Origin: Galerina marginata
Taxonomy: Eukaryota; Basidiomycota; Agaricomycetes; Agaricales; Galerinaceae
Direction: 5' to 3'
Assembly: GCA_023014335.1 (NCBI GenBank)
Contig: JAECYW010000018.1
Coordinates: 744,001-808,000, forward strand
Length of the DNA stretch: 64,000 nucleotides
Below, piece after piece: positions 1-12,982 of the stretch. The translations under genes were made by a program, and so were the position numbers. The notes under the pieces are model-generated. The model made no database searches, was not told the origin of the DNA, and saw nothing but the letters and a program-made list of their open reading frames with translations. Every line of letters starts with the position of its first letter. Position 1 is the stretch's first letter.

Positions 1-526
1 CACCGGCACGCATAGCACGGCAAGAAACCTGTGTGTGCCCCACTTCCATTCAAATTGATTCAATCTCAATTTCAATCTCTAACTGCTAATTGGCGCTCTG
101 TAACTGAATGGAGGTTTCCATCTTTAGGTAAGTACAATTGTGTAAAAATGTGTAGTGCAACTTTGGCTAATATCTGGATGTTAATCACATACGAATTGCG
201 TTTCAAACCTTTGGGCCTTGGCAATTTTGGTACGAATGCCGAAAGTCAAGAAATTGCAGCACAACGGACACGAGGCGAAACCGTGTAAATCACAAGTACC
301 CCTTAATAGATATCTTCCATCTAGCTCGTTGCACCCTTGTTTCAATTACAACCAGCTCTGTACGAGCCGGTATGTTCTCCGGATTCCGACTTCGTATCGA
401 ATATTCCTTAATTCACTAAATGAAATTTTCTATATGCTACTTCAAGGGGACTCGTGCTGTTAACCATTCCCCGCTAGTCGACACCTCCCGTCATACGACG
501 AGCTTCCACAAGAGCAAACCGCCGTC
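1..526. other. Intergenic, no gene recognised
   Basis: Only short overlapping frames are present, with no family motif and no convincing chain of splice sites. The last part lies directly upstream of the DUF4436-type gene and presumably holds its promoter, but no specific element stands out. Confidence 0.5.
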
Positions 527-2032
527 ATGCCCCAACGAAATTCGACAAAGTTTTCTCTTTACTGGATCGCTCTTGTAGCTCCATTTTTGATATCTTTCAT
601 GATTGCTGCATGGCGTATGCAGGTTAAACCTCTCCAGTTTCAAGCGCCACCACCGAGCACCTATGATCTTTTCTTACCAGATGTTTGTTCCCATAATTCT
701 TGGTCATATTACGACTTACTGGACATACCTTCTAGGTCAGTCTTATAGCCGAAGCCATTTCCGTGGACCCTATATCAAGAACTGTCGTCATGAACTGGTA
801 TCCGACATTGACATCCGTAAATTGTTCTTCAAATCCGCCCACAGTTATCGATATTTATCTGCCCAAGTGAGTTAGTAAAGTCATCTGCGCTATAGGGGTT
901 GACGAATTTGTGGCCTGCAGTACACTCTTGGATATGAGCAGCCCGTCATGGACGGCGCAGACAATGGACCAGCCAGCCTACCGCCTGAATAGCACCCAAA
1001 ACTGTTTCGGTCTCTTCCAAGCTTATTCTTCTTTCAGAACCATCACAAAGCTCGTCGCGGCCAAGGAATATGTCGTTCTTCGACTCATGGAAGATCAGTC
1101 GTCTTTCCAGAGCTACCCCTTTGACGCGTAAGCCTCATTAAATGCCGGCCAAGAATACGAAACGGATAATAATTGACTTTACAGATATCTTGCTCCTTTC
1201 GCATTTTACACACGGAATATAGCGACGGGTGACGTCAAGGCCTTGAAAGTCTCTCAAGCCTTTGGTATTGCAGTGTGAGTAGCTCTCCGCTGCCAATGGT
1301 TTGAAAGTCAATTACAACGCAGAACAGAAATTTTGAAATCTCGCTCCTGAGCACCCATGTAAACCGTAACGGACCTGGCATGGAGTATCTCCAAATTTAC
1401 TTACGAATTGAGAGGTCGACCGCGACCAAGATATTCGTAGTTGTGGTTGCTGTTATGAATTGTGAGTATCCAAAACTTCGACCTTCTCCCAGCTTGCATT
1501 GATATAATTTAAATATGCGATATCTAGGGCTCACCGCTGCCGTATTCCTCACAATTTCTGTGGCAACAATTGTATATTCAAACCCAGAAATTTATTCGGA
1601 GATGTTTGTAGTTCCTCTCGGTGCATTGTTTGCATTTTCATCCATAAGGGCGAATCTGCCCGGCGCACCAGCTGGTTTTGGTAAGACCTGATTAATTGTA
1701 AAGTATTCAGCTTAAAGCGACATCTACAGGCGCAACTCTAGGTATTTAACTTCCTACCGATGAATTTCACCTTTCCCCGCAGTCTAATGATATGCAGACA
1801 TGTTTGCGATCGTGCCCGTTCTCGTCATAATGTCAGCTTGTGTGAGTAGTCAATCAATCCCAATGCAATGCAATCTTTTTTATAGATGTGGGTTCCGTTT
1901 CGCTCACAGAGCTTTTCTTTACTTCTCATCGTTCTGTATCGAAGGATACGCGCCGATATCAAGAAAGAGAAACAAAAGACTATGAACCAAGGAAGGTTCC
2001 CCGCGCTTTACATTGTCGCCTTTCGAACTTAA
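527..2032 (+). CDS. Probable DUF4436-type multi-pass membrane protein, copy 1
   Basis: Nine exons join in phase: 527-682, 736-866, 921-1127, 1185-1274, 1328-1461, 1528-1680, 1730-1741, 1798-1841 and 1886-2032, giving about 305 residues. An N-terminal membrane helix (around WIALVAPFLISFMIAAW) is followed by a soluble region containing NWYP, SPSWTAQ and a PFDAY motif, then about three hydrophobic helices (IFVVVVAVMNW, MFVVPLGALFAF, MFAIVPVLVI) and a basic tail. Exon 7 is a 12-nt microexon. Two paralogues in this window (21792-23495 minus, 39231-40916 plus) align along the whole length with matching intron positions and phases, which strongly supports the model. The DUF4436 label is from memory of motif layout and is less certain than the gene. 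No function is known to me. It is the shortest and most divergent of the three. Confidence 0.78.
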
Positions 2033-2723
2033 AGTCAACGGTTCTATAAATTAGATCCGGAGCAATCTGACGTGCCTGGCCTTGTTCCCGAGTCTTCAAT
2101 CCAAGGACCTCCCGGGATTCTGTTTCCACCAGCTCTAGTTCCACCTTGTTCACATTGTCAGGGAATTTTGACTAGCCAGTCAAAACGATCCTCTTCTGAC
2201 TTCACAAGAGTTGGAACAGTCGAATAGCTGCGACGGAAGTTTCTCTGGGATTTTAACTTGCATTTCACTGACAAAGCACCAGTATTTCAAGGTGCATCAG
2301 GGGGCCGCGTCTCTATTCCGGAGGATCTGCGCAAAGTACTTAGGTAGAGGTTTAATTCTGATACGATGAATTTATTCTGTTTTTAATCCGTAACTTGTTG
2401 CCCGCCGACGCCACTATCCAGTATTGCCCTCGAGTTTAATCTCAGCAACCGCCAGCTTAAGATAAAAGCAATATTTATCTTTTGAACAGACTGTTGAGTG
2501 TCCATGAGGCTTCTCATACAGATTTTAGGACGAGAGGATGTAATTTTTTTTCGCCGTTTTCGTCAAACCATGAGCCTTTTTGTGGGTTTTCACTCGGGAT
2601 ATAGTTACCGAAGGGACGTAAGGCAGTTTGAAAATATATTTCACGACTTGAATAACTTGCTCGACATCTCACGTCGCTCCTAGACTTCAGCATTGCCACA
2701 AATTTTCACAATGTGGCCTCATG
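2033..2723. other. Intergenic, nothing recognised
   Basis: About 690 bases between two convergent genes. No long frame, repeat or RNA gene was recognised; it presumably holds both 3' ends. Confidence 0.5.
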
Positions 2724-4084
<1,361 letters not shown>

Positions 4085-4436
4085 CTGAGAGGAGATCAAG
4101 GGGGTTTCAAGCAAAGTGGAGAGTGGAAAAAGGGCGACAACAGTCAAACAGCTCAAGTGGTTGCGGTCGGGAGACACTGAATGCCGGTAAGTTGTAACCA
4201 CCAACAGGAAGCCTCATGACACCGCACACAATCGAGTTGGTCTACTGGTCATCGCGTGCACTCTTACAGAGGTCCAGTGCAGCTGAGTTCTGAGTTTACC
4301 AGCCAGGGTGTGACAGAGAGCATTATCATGATCATGGGGAGGTTCAAGTTGACGTTTATGACAAGCCGCCGCCGGTGGAGTTCGCTCTCCGGCTTGGCCG
4401 GAGATTGCCATCAAGAAATTCTATTTTAAGATAATA

Positions 4437-4932
4437 GGGCGGTTCACGGTAGCGTTTTTGGTTCCATTTTTGGTTCGTTTTTCCAATCCATTTTTCATTC
4501 TAAAACGACATCAAAAACGAGTCCAAAAATGAGAAAATCGCGAAAAACTGCATCGATAGGTGTTTTTCGCAAAGCCTCTGTTTTTCAGTTAGTTTTTCGT
4601 TGTCGTTTTTCATCCGGCGTTTCGTTCTCCGTCTCAAGCTTCATCCCACTGAATTCGGACGGCCTGGCTCTCCTTCCTCCCATATGCAAGGCAGCGGACT
4701 TCCATCCCAGCCGGACAGCCGAAAGGCTTCGGTTTCCATTTTGATTCATTTTTTACTCGTTTTTGAGGGATTTCCAAACCTGGAAGTTCACGGTAGCTGT
4801 TTTTCAGTCATTTTTTATTTCATTTTTCGTTCATTTTTACTGCCAAAATTTTCAAGTTGGCGGTAAAAACGAACGAAAAATGAACTGAAAAACAGCCCAA
4901 AAACAGCTCAAAAACGCTACCGTGAACACCCC
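4437..4932. mobile_element. MITE with TA target duplication (Tc1/mariner-like)
   Basis: Imperfect terminal inverted repeats of about 24 bases (left GGGCGGTTCACGGTAGCG, right complement GGGGTGTTCACGGTAGCG) are flanked by TA on both sides (4435-4436 and 4933-4934). The interior is AT-rich with TTTTT/AAAAA tracts and contains a second palindrome from about 4788 to the right end, so the element folds on itself. It has no coding capacity. Confidence 0.72.
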
Positions 4933-5724
4933 TAATGACGGGACGTCGAGTTGTCGCAAGAGTCGTCGACGAAACCAAGACGAAACCATCACAGAATGCA
5001 GGCGATGGAACTTGCATTTTGGCCCCCGACAAAGGTCTTCTACATAAATTTGATCTCAGTGGTGACTCTGGACATCCAAACGGCGTGCTCCGACACTTTC
5101 AGCTTTCATCGCCGTCAAAATAGTCCGGCTTCACAGTCCGGGTGCATAGAACGACGAACCCAACGCATTTCGTAGGCAAGAGCCAAACAAGGGCCTGAGG
5201 AATTACTTACCGTTTTGTAGGCTCTACGGCCGTTTAACTTCTAAGTTGTGTGGGGATCTGTGTCAGTCTCTAAGAATTTACGACACCTGTACCTTATCTC
5301 AATAATTTACAAGCGATCTAATCATGCGTTAGTGGTCTTTCTTGGGATCAACATTCTCGGAATTATCCCCCACTATTGTCATTGAGAATTTGAGAGTGTG
5401 TCAAATCAGAACAGGTAAATCAGGCACAGGAAGACCTTTTTCGGTTGACGGATGCCCAGAAGGGGCTTTCACAACGTCTGTCCAAAACATCACCAATGAC
5501 CGGAGACAGAAGACCTCCGTTTGTCGGTGGCGGCAAAATCGCAGAGCAATGATCTACTTTGCAATCCCGCTACAGGGTCAGAGTAACCAATCCGTCTGAG
5601 TTGAATATTTGAATACTTAAGCAAGATGCATGAATCGAACATCCGTATCTCTTTCCATTCTATCCACCTCTCATCACCCTTCGTAGTGATCACTTTACGC
5701 ATATCCTAGTATCATCTCGATTCG
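4933..5724. other. Intergenic, nothing recognised
   Basis: Short open frames exist (for example 4951-5175 and 5342-5599), but none carries a recognisable motif. The 3' part is the likely promoter of the small gene that follows. Confidence 0.45.
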
Positions 5725-6290
5725 ATGGCAGACAAGGACGAGAAAAAAGAAACAAAGCACGAACATAAAGATTTAAAAGTTGGCGATTTAATCTCCACAG
5801 AAGTTCTCATAGACCCCAACGACTTGGCAGACCCGAGTTCCACGAGTGGCGACACAAGGAAGTAAGCAAGCAACTATTACGACATGAGAGTTATATTCAC
5901 TTTTTTACAGGATAAAGAAAGGCATTCCCATGCCCCGTCTATGCGTCGTGTTGTCGATCATGACCGGCGACGCCAGCGTCGGAGTGACATACTTGGCCAC
6001 CTTCAATCGCAAAACTACTTTGCCTAACACTTTGGATCCCAATCTCTTTTACCCCATCGCTCCTGCGCAACAAGGGACACAAACCTTCGTACCTCTTGCA
6101 GGAGAGGCTGATGGGGAACCCCAATGGGCTTCCCTCCGTCACACCTTTTATATCAACGGAGAGGTAATCTACATGGTCTATTCTCGTCAGCCTCAAAGCT
6201 AATGATAACCGTCATGCATAGTTCAAGAAGAAGGCAGGAGTATTGCCAGTCGCAACGGCGAATGCCATCAAAGCAGCGATGCAAGGCTAG
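5725..6290 (+). CDS. Small protein of unknown function
   Basis: Three exons, 5725-5861, 5911-6163 and 6222-6290, join in phase across canonical introns (GTAAGC..ACAG and GTAATC..ATAG) and give about 152 residues. The first exon is highly charged and Lys/Asp-rich (MADKDEKKETKHEHKD). The central part contains MPRLCVVLSIMTGD and a segment ending in LRHTFYINGE, and the protein ends in ANAIKAAMQG. There is no signal peptide or membrane helix. I do not recognise the family. Consistent phase through three exons is the main evidence that the gene is real. Confidence 0.62.
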
Positions 6291-6936
6291 GTTTGGACGT
6301 GAGCCCCCATATTCGATTATCCTCACATTCTAGACTCAGCCATTACCAGTTAACAGGTCGTTCGACCCATCAAATGCGCCAATTGTAGAAATACTTTTGA
6401 CTTACGATGTTAAATATGTAACTGTACTACTCGAAATAAGTGATTGAACATTCTGGTATTTGCCGTCACAAACACGGACGCATACCTTCTAGCCGCTGCA
6501 AGCCTGCAACTTAAGTAGTAATTTCCTGTCGGTCTTTGACCAGTCCATCAGTCCACCATGCCCAGTTTCAAAAGATCGTTTTCCGGAGTAGTTTAACGTG
6601 TCCGGGCCTAGGAGAAAACTTGAGGCTCAGAGACGCGTCGAGCCGTGCAGATTGGGTCGTATGCGCTTGCAGACGGGGCCTCGGAATGCTGGTACACAAT
6701 GAGCACAGCCACTGATGGGATCTAATCTACAAGTATTGAAGCAACCAAGATCTCTCCCCACTGACAAATTTCGTGATGAACCATCTTAGAACTGCGACGA
6801 GACGTCCTCCGACCATCAATCATCGATCATCTCTCATCCGGATCCGTACATTACAGGCTAATTTATACAACAAGAAACCAACTACGACTCATCAACAAGG
6901 CCAATTCTCATCCTCCAAGCCAGCTTTGACTTATAA
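6291..6936. other. Intergenic between convergent genes
   Basis: No gene recognised. The right part is the 3' flank of the DSK2 gene; the frame at 6773-6964 overlaps it and looks incidental. Confidence 0.5.
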
Positions 6937-8865
6937 TTATAGCCCACCACCACTGAAGATATAATCAATCGCGCCCTGGACATCCCCCGCCGTCGCGAGC
7001 AGCGCGCGCACGTTCTGCGCGGCGTTGGTGAAGCCCATATCTTGCAGTACCTATTCGCGCCAAGAAGAAAAAAAGGCATCAGCAGTGTAAATAGCGGTGA
7101 AAAAACCCAAAAAAATAAATAAACCCCCTCTCCCCCCAAAAAAAAATGAAAGACAAGAAAAAGAAAACCCAAACGCACCCTTAGCTGATGCTGGAACCTC
7201 TCCTCCGGCGGACGCGAATCCGCCGGCGTCGTCGGGTACGCGCCGAAATTACCCAGACTCGCGATACCGCCGCCGGGACCGACGCCCATCCCCATGAGCT
7301 GCTGCATCATCGCCGGGTCGAAGTTGAGTCCGAACGGGTTGCCTCCTCCTTGACCTGCTCCTGCTCCTGCTCCTGGGGCAGCTCCGGGTGTGGGGGCTGC
7401 GCCTGGAGTACCAGCCGCACCCGAACCCGCACCGGCTCCGGGAGAACCAACAGCACCAGGAGCCGGGAAGCCACCCCCGCCGCCAGGCGCAGCACCGAAT
7501 CCGCCTCCGAAGAGGCTGAATGGGTTTATAGCCCGCATGCCTGGCGGTGCTCCTCCGCCTCCGCCAGGTGTCGATGCGGCTGGTGGTGATGTCGATGTCG
7601 GCGACGTTGCAGTTGAGCCTGTCGGGTTTGGGGTACCAGGGGCCGGGAACGCTGGGGGCCCGCCGCCGCCGAAGCCAAAGCCGCCCATTCCTCCCATTCC
7701 GCCGTCTGCTCCGCGGAACATGGAGGCCATCTGGATCATTTGTTGGAGGCGTTCGGGGTCGGAGCTGGGGAGAGGGGCGTGAGTTATTTATGTGTTTTTT
7801 GGTGATATCACAGGTGTGGATAGGAATAGACTGCAGTTAGGTTAAAGGGAGATGCGTAGAAATGGTAGAATATTCGGGAAGGTTGCGGAACGGGTGACGT
7901 TTCTTTTCTGCCCGACAAAGCAAAGGAGGGGACGAGGGAGAAAAAAATAAGGACGCACATCATCTGTCTGAATCCCTCGTCCTGGAAGGCTTGTCGGACC
8001 TGCGGGCCCATGGCGGCTAGTTGGGGGTTCATGGCGATGACTTGGTCGATGATCGCGGGGTTGGACATCATGGCGGACATTTGTTGCAGGAATTGAGGGG
8101 AGTTCATCATTGATTGCATCTAGGGGTCCGGCATCAGCGTATCGCCATCAAAAGACAGTGGGTAAGATGACGAAGTTAACAAAAAGGCCGCCACACAAAG
8201 TTGTTACAAAAGAATAGAACAAAAAAGCAAGAAAGAGGCAAGAAACAAAAGAACACACCATATTCGGATCGTTCGGATTAAGCCCCAGCTCGCCAAACGG
8301 GTTCAGCCCGGCCATCGCGCCGAACCCCATGTGCCCGTTCAGCTGCGTCAGCGGGTCGTGCACGTTCTGCCCCGTCTGCATCGTCGGCAGCTGTTGTGGT
8401 GCAGCCGACCCTGCAGAAGATGATGGGCCGGCGCCGGAGCGGGATACGCCTTTCACCATGTGGATCGTGTGCGAGGACTGGATCTTGTACACGGATAGCA
8501 GGTCGTCGTCCTGGTACCGAGGAACGGAATGAGTAAGCAGTTGTGGCGTTGGGTATTTTGGATGAACAGACCTTCAGAACCCGGCCTTTACGAGTGGGAA
8601 AGGTTAAAGTCAAATGCGAGTATGAGTCGCGGTGGTTTCGCACCAGAATATATCAGTCTTTGCCTATCAGCCTCGACATCGGATTTGGCAGCGATGGCCT
8701 GCTTCAGCTCCAACACCGTCTTATCGGTCGTTATTGATATCTGGAGCTTCAGCTCACTTGGGCCTGCAAGATGGCGATTCCCCTCAGCATACTCCGTCGA
8801 GTATAGGATGCAAGATACGCACCTTTGACGTTGATCTGGATCTCGGGTGCTTGTTCTTCTGACAT
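6937..8865 (-). CDS. dsk2: Ubiquitin receptor Dsk2 / ubiquilin
   Basis: Seven exons on the minus strand, 8823-8865, 8644-8763, 8572-8585 (a 14-nt microexon), 8259-8510, 7959-8119, 7179-7764 and 6937-7050, give about 429 residues. The N-terminus is a ubiquitin-like domain (IQINVKG ... LKLQISITTDKTVLELKQA ... DRQRLIYSGRVLKDDD). The middle has Sti1-like Met/Gln/Asn-rich repeats (MQSMMNSPQFLQQM, NPQLAAMGPQ, SDPERLQQMIQM) and a long Gly/Pro/Ala-rich linker. The C-terminus is a UBA domain (VLQDMGFTNAAQNVRAL ending IDYIFSGGGL). UBL plus Sti1 plus UBA is the Dsk2/ubiquilin layout: the protein carries polyubiquitinated clients to the proteasome. The GC-rich linker makes long antisense frames, which are not genes. 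Confidence 0.93.
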
Positions 8866-9022
8866 GGTAGTGAGAGAGGAAGCGCAAGCGGTTGTTTGTC
8901 CCTGTTGCCTTATCTTGCTGTAACACCGCCACACATGGCGCAATCATCCTCAAACCGTCGCCAATGCGAACGTTCTCCTCACTTCATGTGGTCTAATGTG
9001 CTGAAAGACCTGGTAGAGTCTA

Positions 9023-10228
9023 ATGTCGAGTCCAGTGGAAACGCGCTCAAGCCCTAACTCGTCAGTAAAATCGGTCTCGTCTTCCCTTTCGCTGTTAGGC
9101 CGTGCCACCAACGTTTGGCGTGTTCGTGAACACCTTCTAGACGATCACAATCTTCAATTTCTGGATGCAGACGTACTGGTCTTAAAGGCAGCTTGGCGCA
9201 GCAGTGCGAGGACACCAGAGTCCGATATCTCCTCCTCAGTCAAGCCGCCTTGCCCCGTAGGTCTCCGTGCGTTTAAGTTTTCTGGCCCTGGTGGACTCCC
9301 AATCACCGACTTGCGAAATGCTAATCCTCGACCCCTCCCTGAAAATGACGACGACCCGACGCCCGTGATTCTCCGACTGTTCCTTGGTACTCTCAGACGG
9401 CCAATGTGGGAATACCAGTCAGACCGCGATCTGCTCACCGGCTTCCGTGATGCCCTCCAAGGTTGGCTTGTTCATCGTCAGATACCCTCAGTTCCAACCC
9501 CCTTGTAGCACACAGGAATTTGTGCGATCGAGGCATCCTTCACCGTGAGATTGGTGCTGGGAACATTCTACTCGCTGAGACCAAGAACGCCCCTGTCCGA
9601 GGATTCTTCTGCGACCGTGACTTTGCTCTTGTTCAGAGCCCGACAGAGACAACGAGCCGGGACCACCCCGAGTCCGAATCAACAGCCACTTCGAATTCTA
9701 AAAGATGTGCGGGTATAAGAGTCAGTAATCTTGATCCAGAGTCGTGTTCTTCCCCCAGACTAAACCCCCATTAAGAGAACCATCCAATTCATGGCTCGAG
9801 AACTCCTAAACCCCCCTCGACCTATCAGACACCAAGTAGCGCACGACGTCCAATCTTTCATCTGGGTTTTCTCCTACAGCGTAATCCTCAACCTCCACCT
9901 CCGCGCATCCCACCCCTCCGCTCCGCCCGACGCGCACTGGCAAGCCCAACGCAAAAGGCTGCACAGACTATTCCTTCGTGCGTTCTTTCAAATCGAGCCT
10001 AACGAGATCGCGTACGAGAGGACTGCCCTATCTCGCTGCCTTGCTTTTCCGAGGACGGAGATGTACGGCGTTGACCGCATAGTCGCGCATTTTATGAGCG
10101 ATGCGCTTGTAGGGCTTTTTCTAGCGTTCCAGATTCTTTTGCAGGGTGATGAGAGGATTGATAACCCGGTCCCTTTGACGCATGATGCTGTGATCGGGGT
10201 GGTTGAGGACGCGATTGTGTCGCTGTAG
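9023..10228 (+). CDS. FunK1-type fungal kinase-like protein, short form
   Basis: Three exons, 9023-9461, 9509-9720 and 9776-10228, join in phase and give about 367 residues. The N-terminal part (LLGRATNVWRV, DADVLVLKAAWRSSARTPESD) and the C-terminal part (RTIQFMARELL, HDVQSFIWVFSY) are characteristic of the basidiomycete FunK1 expansion. Family members are usually much longer, so this one looks N-terminally shortened; the divergent DSK2 start lies only 158 bases upstream. The catalytic loop reads LHREIGAGNILL, with Glu where kinases have the catalytic Asp, while the CDRDFA segment keeps an acidic metal site. It may be a weak kinase or pseudokinase. The last intron uses a GTCAGT donor. Confidence 0.72.
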
Positions 10229-11008
10229 TTTTGATTCTGCATATCTGACAACAATTTTTATGGAATTTAAATGAACACTTTCCAGGGTTGGCATCTGTCA
10301 GAGCATTGGAATAATTTGGTGCGACGTGCTCGCTCGATCATCGTGATGTTCGGATCACTCCTTGTGACTGGGTGAGCCCGCAATTTTCTTCGCGCACAAA
10401 CTCATTCTCATCACCAGCACCCATTGCATTTCATGGAAGATACCGTTTCCCTATAATGTATGGCGGGGTAAGTGGGGAAGTATTATCCGCGAGAAAATTT
10501 TCTGTTTCCATGATTTTTTGTTGTTTCTCGGATATTTGCATACTGTTCTCTAATACTATATCTTAAGCCCCATAAAAATAAAACGGCCTTCCCAAAAGCA
10601 CCGAGCATTCCCCAGAAGATATTTGGCCATTCCCAAAGAGACTTTGGCTTTCCCAAAAACTTTTATACCTTTCCCGACACTATTTCGCGTTACCAAATCC
10701 ATTTTTTGTCATTTCCAAGTGGTTTTACCCCCGAAATTTTAAACCCAAAGACATCTCCGTCCCCATAAACACATTTCCGTGTACCTGCCAAGGACACGGC
10801 TAATCTCGGCTTGTCAGTCGGGCCTTAAAATTATGCCTGCTTAAAAAGGAAACGGCTTATGGTACGATGTAGCGCCCGCCAGCCGCAATTCCTGCATTTT
10901 GTGCTCTGTGTCTACCTAGTTCTGATGTCTGCAGGAGAGGCGGTGTTAGTATAGTAGATTTCTTGTATCTACCTGGCTTGCTATTCGTTTATTTACACCA
11001 GTTACGTG

Positions 11009-11602
11009 TAGTGATTGAAAGTTCAGTCCGGTTCGGTCTTTGACCCCTCTGGGGCCTGGACCGAGACCGAGACCGGTTCACATCGGTCCTAGGACTGCTA
11101 AAGACCGCAGAAGACCGCAAAAGACCGAAGACCGCGGTCTTTTGCAGTCCTGGACCGGTCTTTGACCAAATAACGTATAATCAATTTAAGACTGGTATTT
11201 TCGTTAAAAACACGAAATATTTTAAAATTTTGAATCGGTAAACTTATTAACATACATCTTAGCTTTCGAACAAGCCTAAGAACGTTAATTTACGTTGAGA
11301 ATTGATGTACTTACAAAAATATTCCGGTACATCTACTCTTTTTTCGAAATATTTTATCGTTTGGCTTGTATCTTAGTCAAATTTGTACCAAAAAATACGT
11401 TCTTGGGTGCGTTTTAAAGGGTATTGACAGGGCTACAAAGGACCGGTCCTAACCGATCCAGACCGGTTCACCAAGACCGGTCTTTTGCGGTCTTACAATC
11501 TCAAAAATTGAAAGACCGGACCACACGGTTCGGTCTTTTGCGGTCCTGGTCCGGTCCTGGTTCGGTCTTTTTGCAGTCCTAGGACTGAACTTCCAAACAC
11601 TA
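11009..11602. mobile_element. hAT-type MITE nested in the larger element
   Basis: The termini are inverted (left TAGTGATTGAAAGTTCAGTC, right complement TAGTGTTTGGAAGTTCAGTC) and are flanked by an exact 8-base duplication GTTACGTG (11001-11008 and 11603-11610). An 8-base duplication with TAGTG ends is the hAT signature. Subterminal regions hold many copies of GACCGGTCTT-like motifs in both orientations, as transposase-binding regions of hAT elements often do. No coding capacity. Confidence 0.85.
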
Positions 11603-11778
11603 GTTACGTGCCTTCAATGCAAATTGCCAGTATAACCTAAAGGTAAGGCTGATGGCCCCAAGCTTACTGCTTAAGGCGGGCTTGCCTAAACACACAGCAA
11701 GTATCAAATTGCTCAGATGAATACCCACCCATACGCATGTGTACCACGCCACCTAGATGTATAAAATGTGTTTTTACG

Positions 11779-11847
11779 TCCGGGCCGGTCGAAGGCGTGT
11801 ACGTTCCTGTTATCGCATGAACCGTACGCGCTTTCGACCGGCCCGGA
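11779..11847. repeat. GC-rich palindrome inside the transposon
   Basis: Two arms of about 24 bases (left beginning TCCGGGCCGGTCGAAGGCG) pair with two or three mismatches around a loop of roughly 20 bases. It contrasts with the AT-rich surroundings of the element interior. It could be a remnant of another small insertion or a structural element. Confidence 0.7.
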
Positions 11848-12595
11848 AGGCGTCGCTGATTCTGCCGTCAATTTTGGTAAATTTGAATGCATTAAAGCAG
11901 GAATTTATGTAGTGGATAGATTTATATAAGCACCAATGCTGGTATTCAATATACTTAGTCGTTAAACTTGGAAAATAGGCCAATTTTTGGAGCCCAAAGG
12001 CTGACTCAATAAAATCCCGTATATTTCATCGTCCAAGCTGCATCGCCTGCGTTAGTACCTTGGAAAATTGAGGCAAGTAGGTACAAAAAATCTCAGAAGT
12101 TTACTAGACTAATACCGCCTCTGCTGCAGGGACCAGAACTAGGTAGACACAGAGCACAAAATGCAGGAATTGCAGACGGCGGGCGCTACATCCTACCATA
12201 AGCCGTTTCCGGCATAATTTTAAGGCCCGACTGAAAAGCCGAGATTAGCCGTGTCCTTGGCAGGTACACGGAAATGTGTTTATGGGGACGGAGATGTCTT
12301 TGGGTTTAAAATTTCGGGGGTAAAACCACTTGGAAATGACAAAAAATGGATTTGGTAACGCGAAATAGTGTCGGGAAAGGTATAAAAGTTTTTGGGAAAG
12401 CCAAAGTCTCTTTGGGAATGGCCAAATATCTTCTGGGGAATGCTCGGTGCTTTTGGGAAGGCCGTTTTATTTTCATGGGGCTTAAGATATAGTATTAGAG
12501 AACAGTATGCAAATATCTGAGAAACAACAAAAAATCATGGAAACAGAAAATTTTCTTGCGGATAATACTTCCCCACTTACCCCGCCATAATAATG

Positions 12596-12824
12596 GCCAA
12601 GCACATCACTTCGGAACCCTCAACTGCGACTTTCAAGAGAACATCCCATTATCGCTCGTCTTCAATACATAGTATTCCCGCACTTCATGAGCGACGCTCT
12701 CGTTGCTCGAGTTCTTTTCTGAATGTTCCAGATTATCTTGCACAGTGCTGAGGACTTCGTAGATCCGATCTCCCACGACGCTTTTCTCAGTGCGGGTAAC
12801 AACGCAATTGCGTCACTGCTGTAG
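12596..12824 (+). pseudogene. Decayed C-terminal fragment of a second FunK1 gene
   Basis: The stretch from about 12690 to the TAG at 12822-12824 aligns with the last exon of the intact FunK1 gene (for example CACTTCATGAGCGACGCTCT against CATTTTATGAGCGATGCGCT, then a shared ATTGCGTCACTGCTGTAG-like end). The frame is broken between these blocks. The sequence just left of the transposon (about 10430-10458) joins it at ATAATG to read F-P-I-M-A-K, resembling the FunK1 FMAREL motif, so the transposon split an already related copy. Confidence 0.6.
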
Positions 12825-12982
12825 TTTGGGTGTTTTCACTGCTGACGATTTTATTTTCCCGGCGATTAAAAAGAGGGCTAGAAATGTGCAATTGTGGGTC
12901 TGATTCTTGAAGGTTCAACTCTAGAAAGAAATATAGGGCGGTAAAGTATGCCTTCCATCCATTATATTTATTTCTGTCTCCC

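Larger units (their letters stand above)
10459..12589. mobile_element. Non-coding DNA transposon with ~0.5-kb inverted terminal repeats
   Basis: The left arm (10459 to about 10960) and the right arm (about 12080 to 12589) are near-identical inverted copies starting TATGGCGGGGTAAGTGGGG. The six-base flank ATAATG occurs directly outside both ends (10453-10458 and 12590-12595) and is taken as the target-site duplication. The interior has no long open frame, so the element is non-autonomous. Nested inside are a hAT-type MITE (11009-11602) and a GC-rich palindrome (11779-11847). The flanks resemble FunK1 sequence, so the element appears to have landed in a FunK1 relic. Superfamily unassigned. Confidence 0.85.

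Noticed and set aside
7188..7840. Several long Pro/Arg-rich frames on the plus strand
   Set aside because: They are antisense to the Gly/Pro/Ala-rich DSK2 linker; GC-biased codons leave all frames open. DSK2 is supported by UBL, Sti1-like and UBA motifs.
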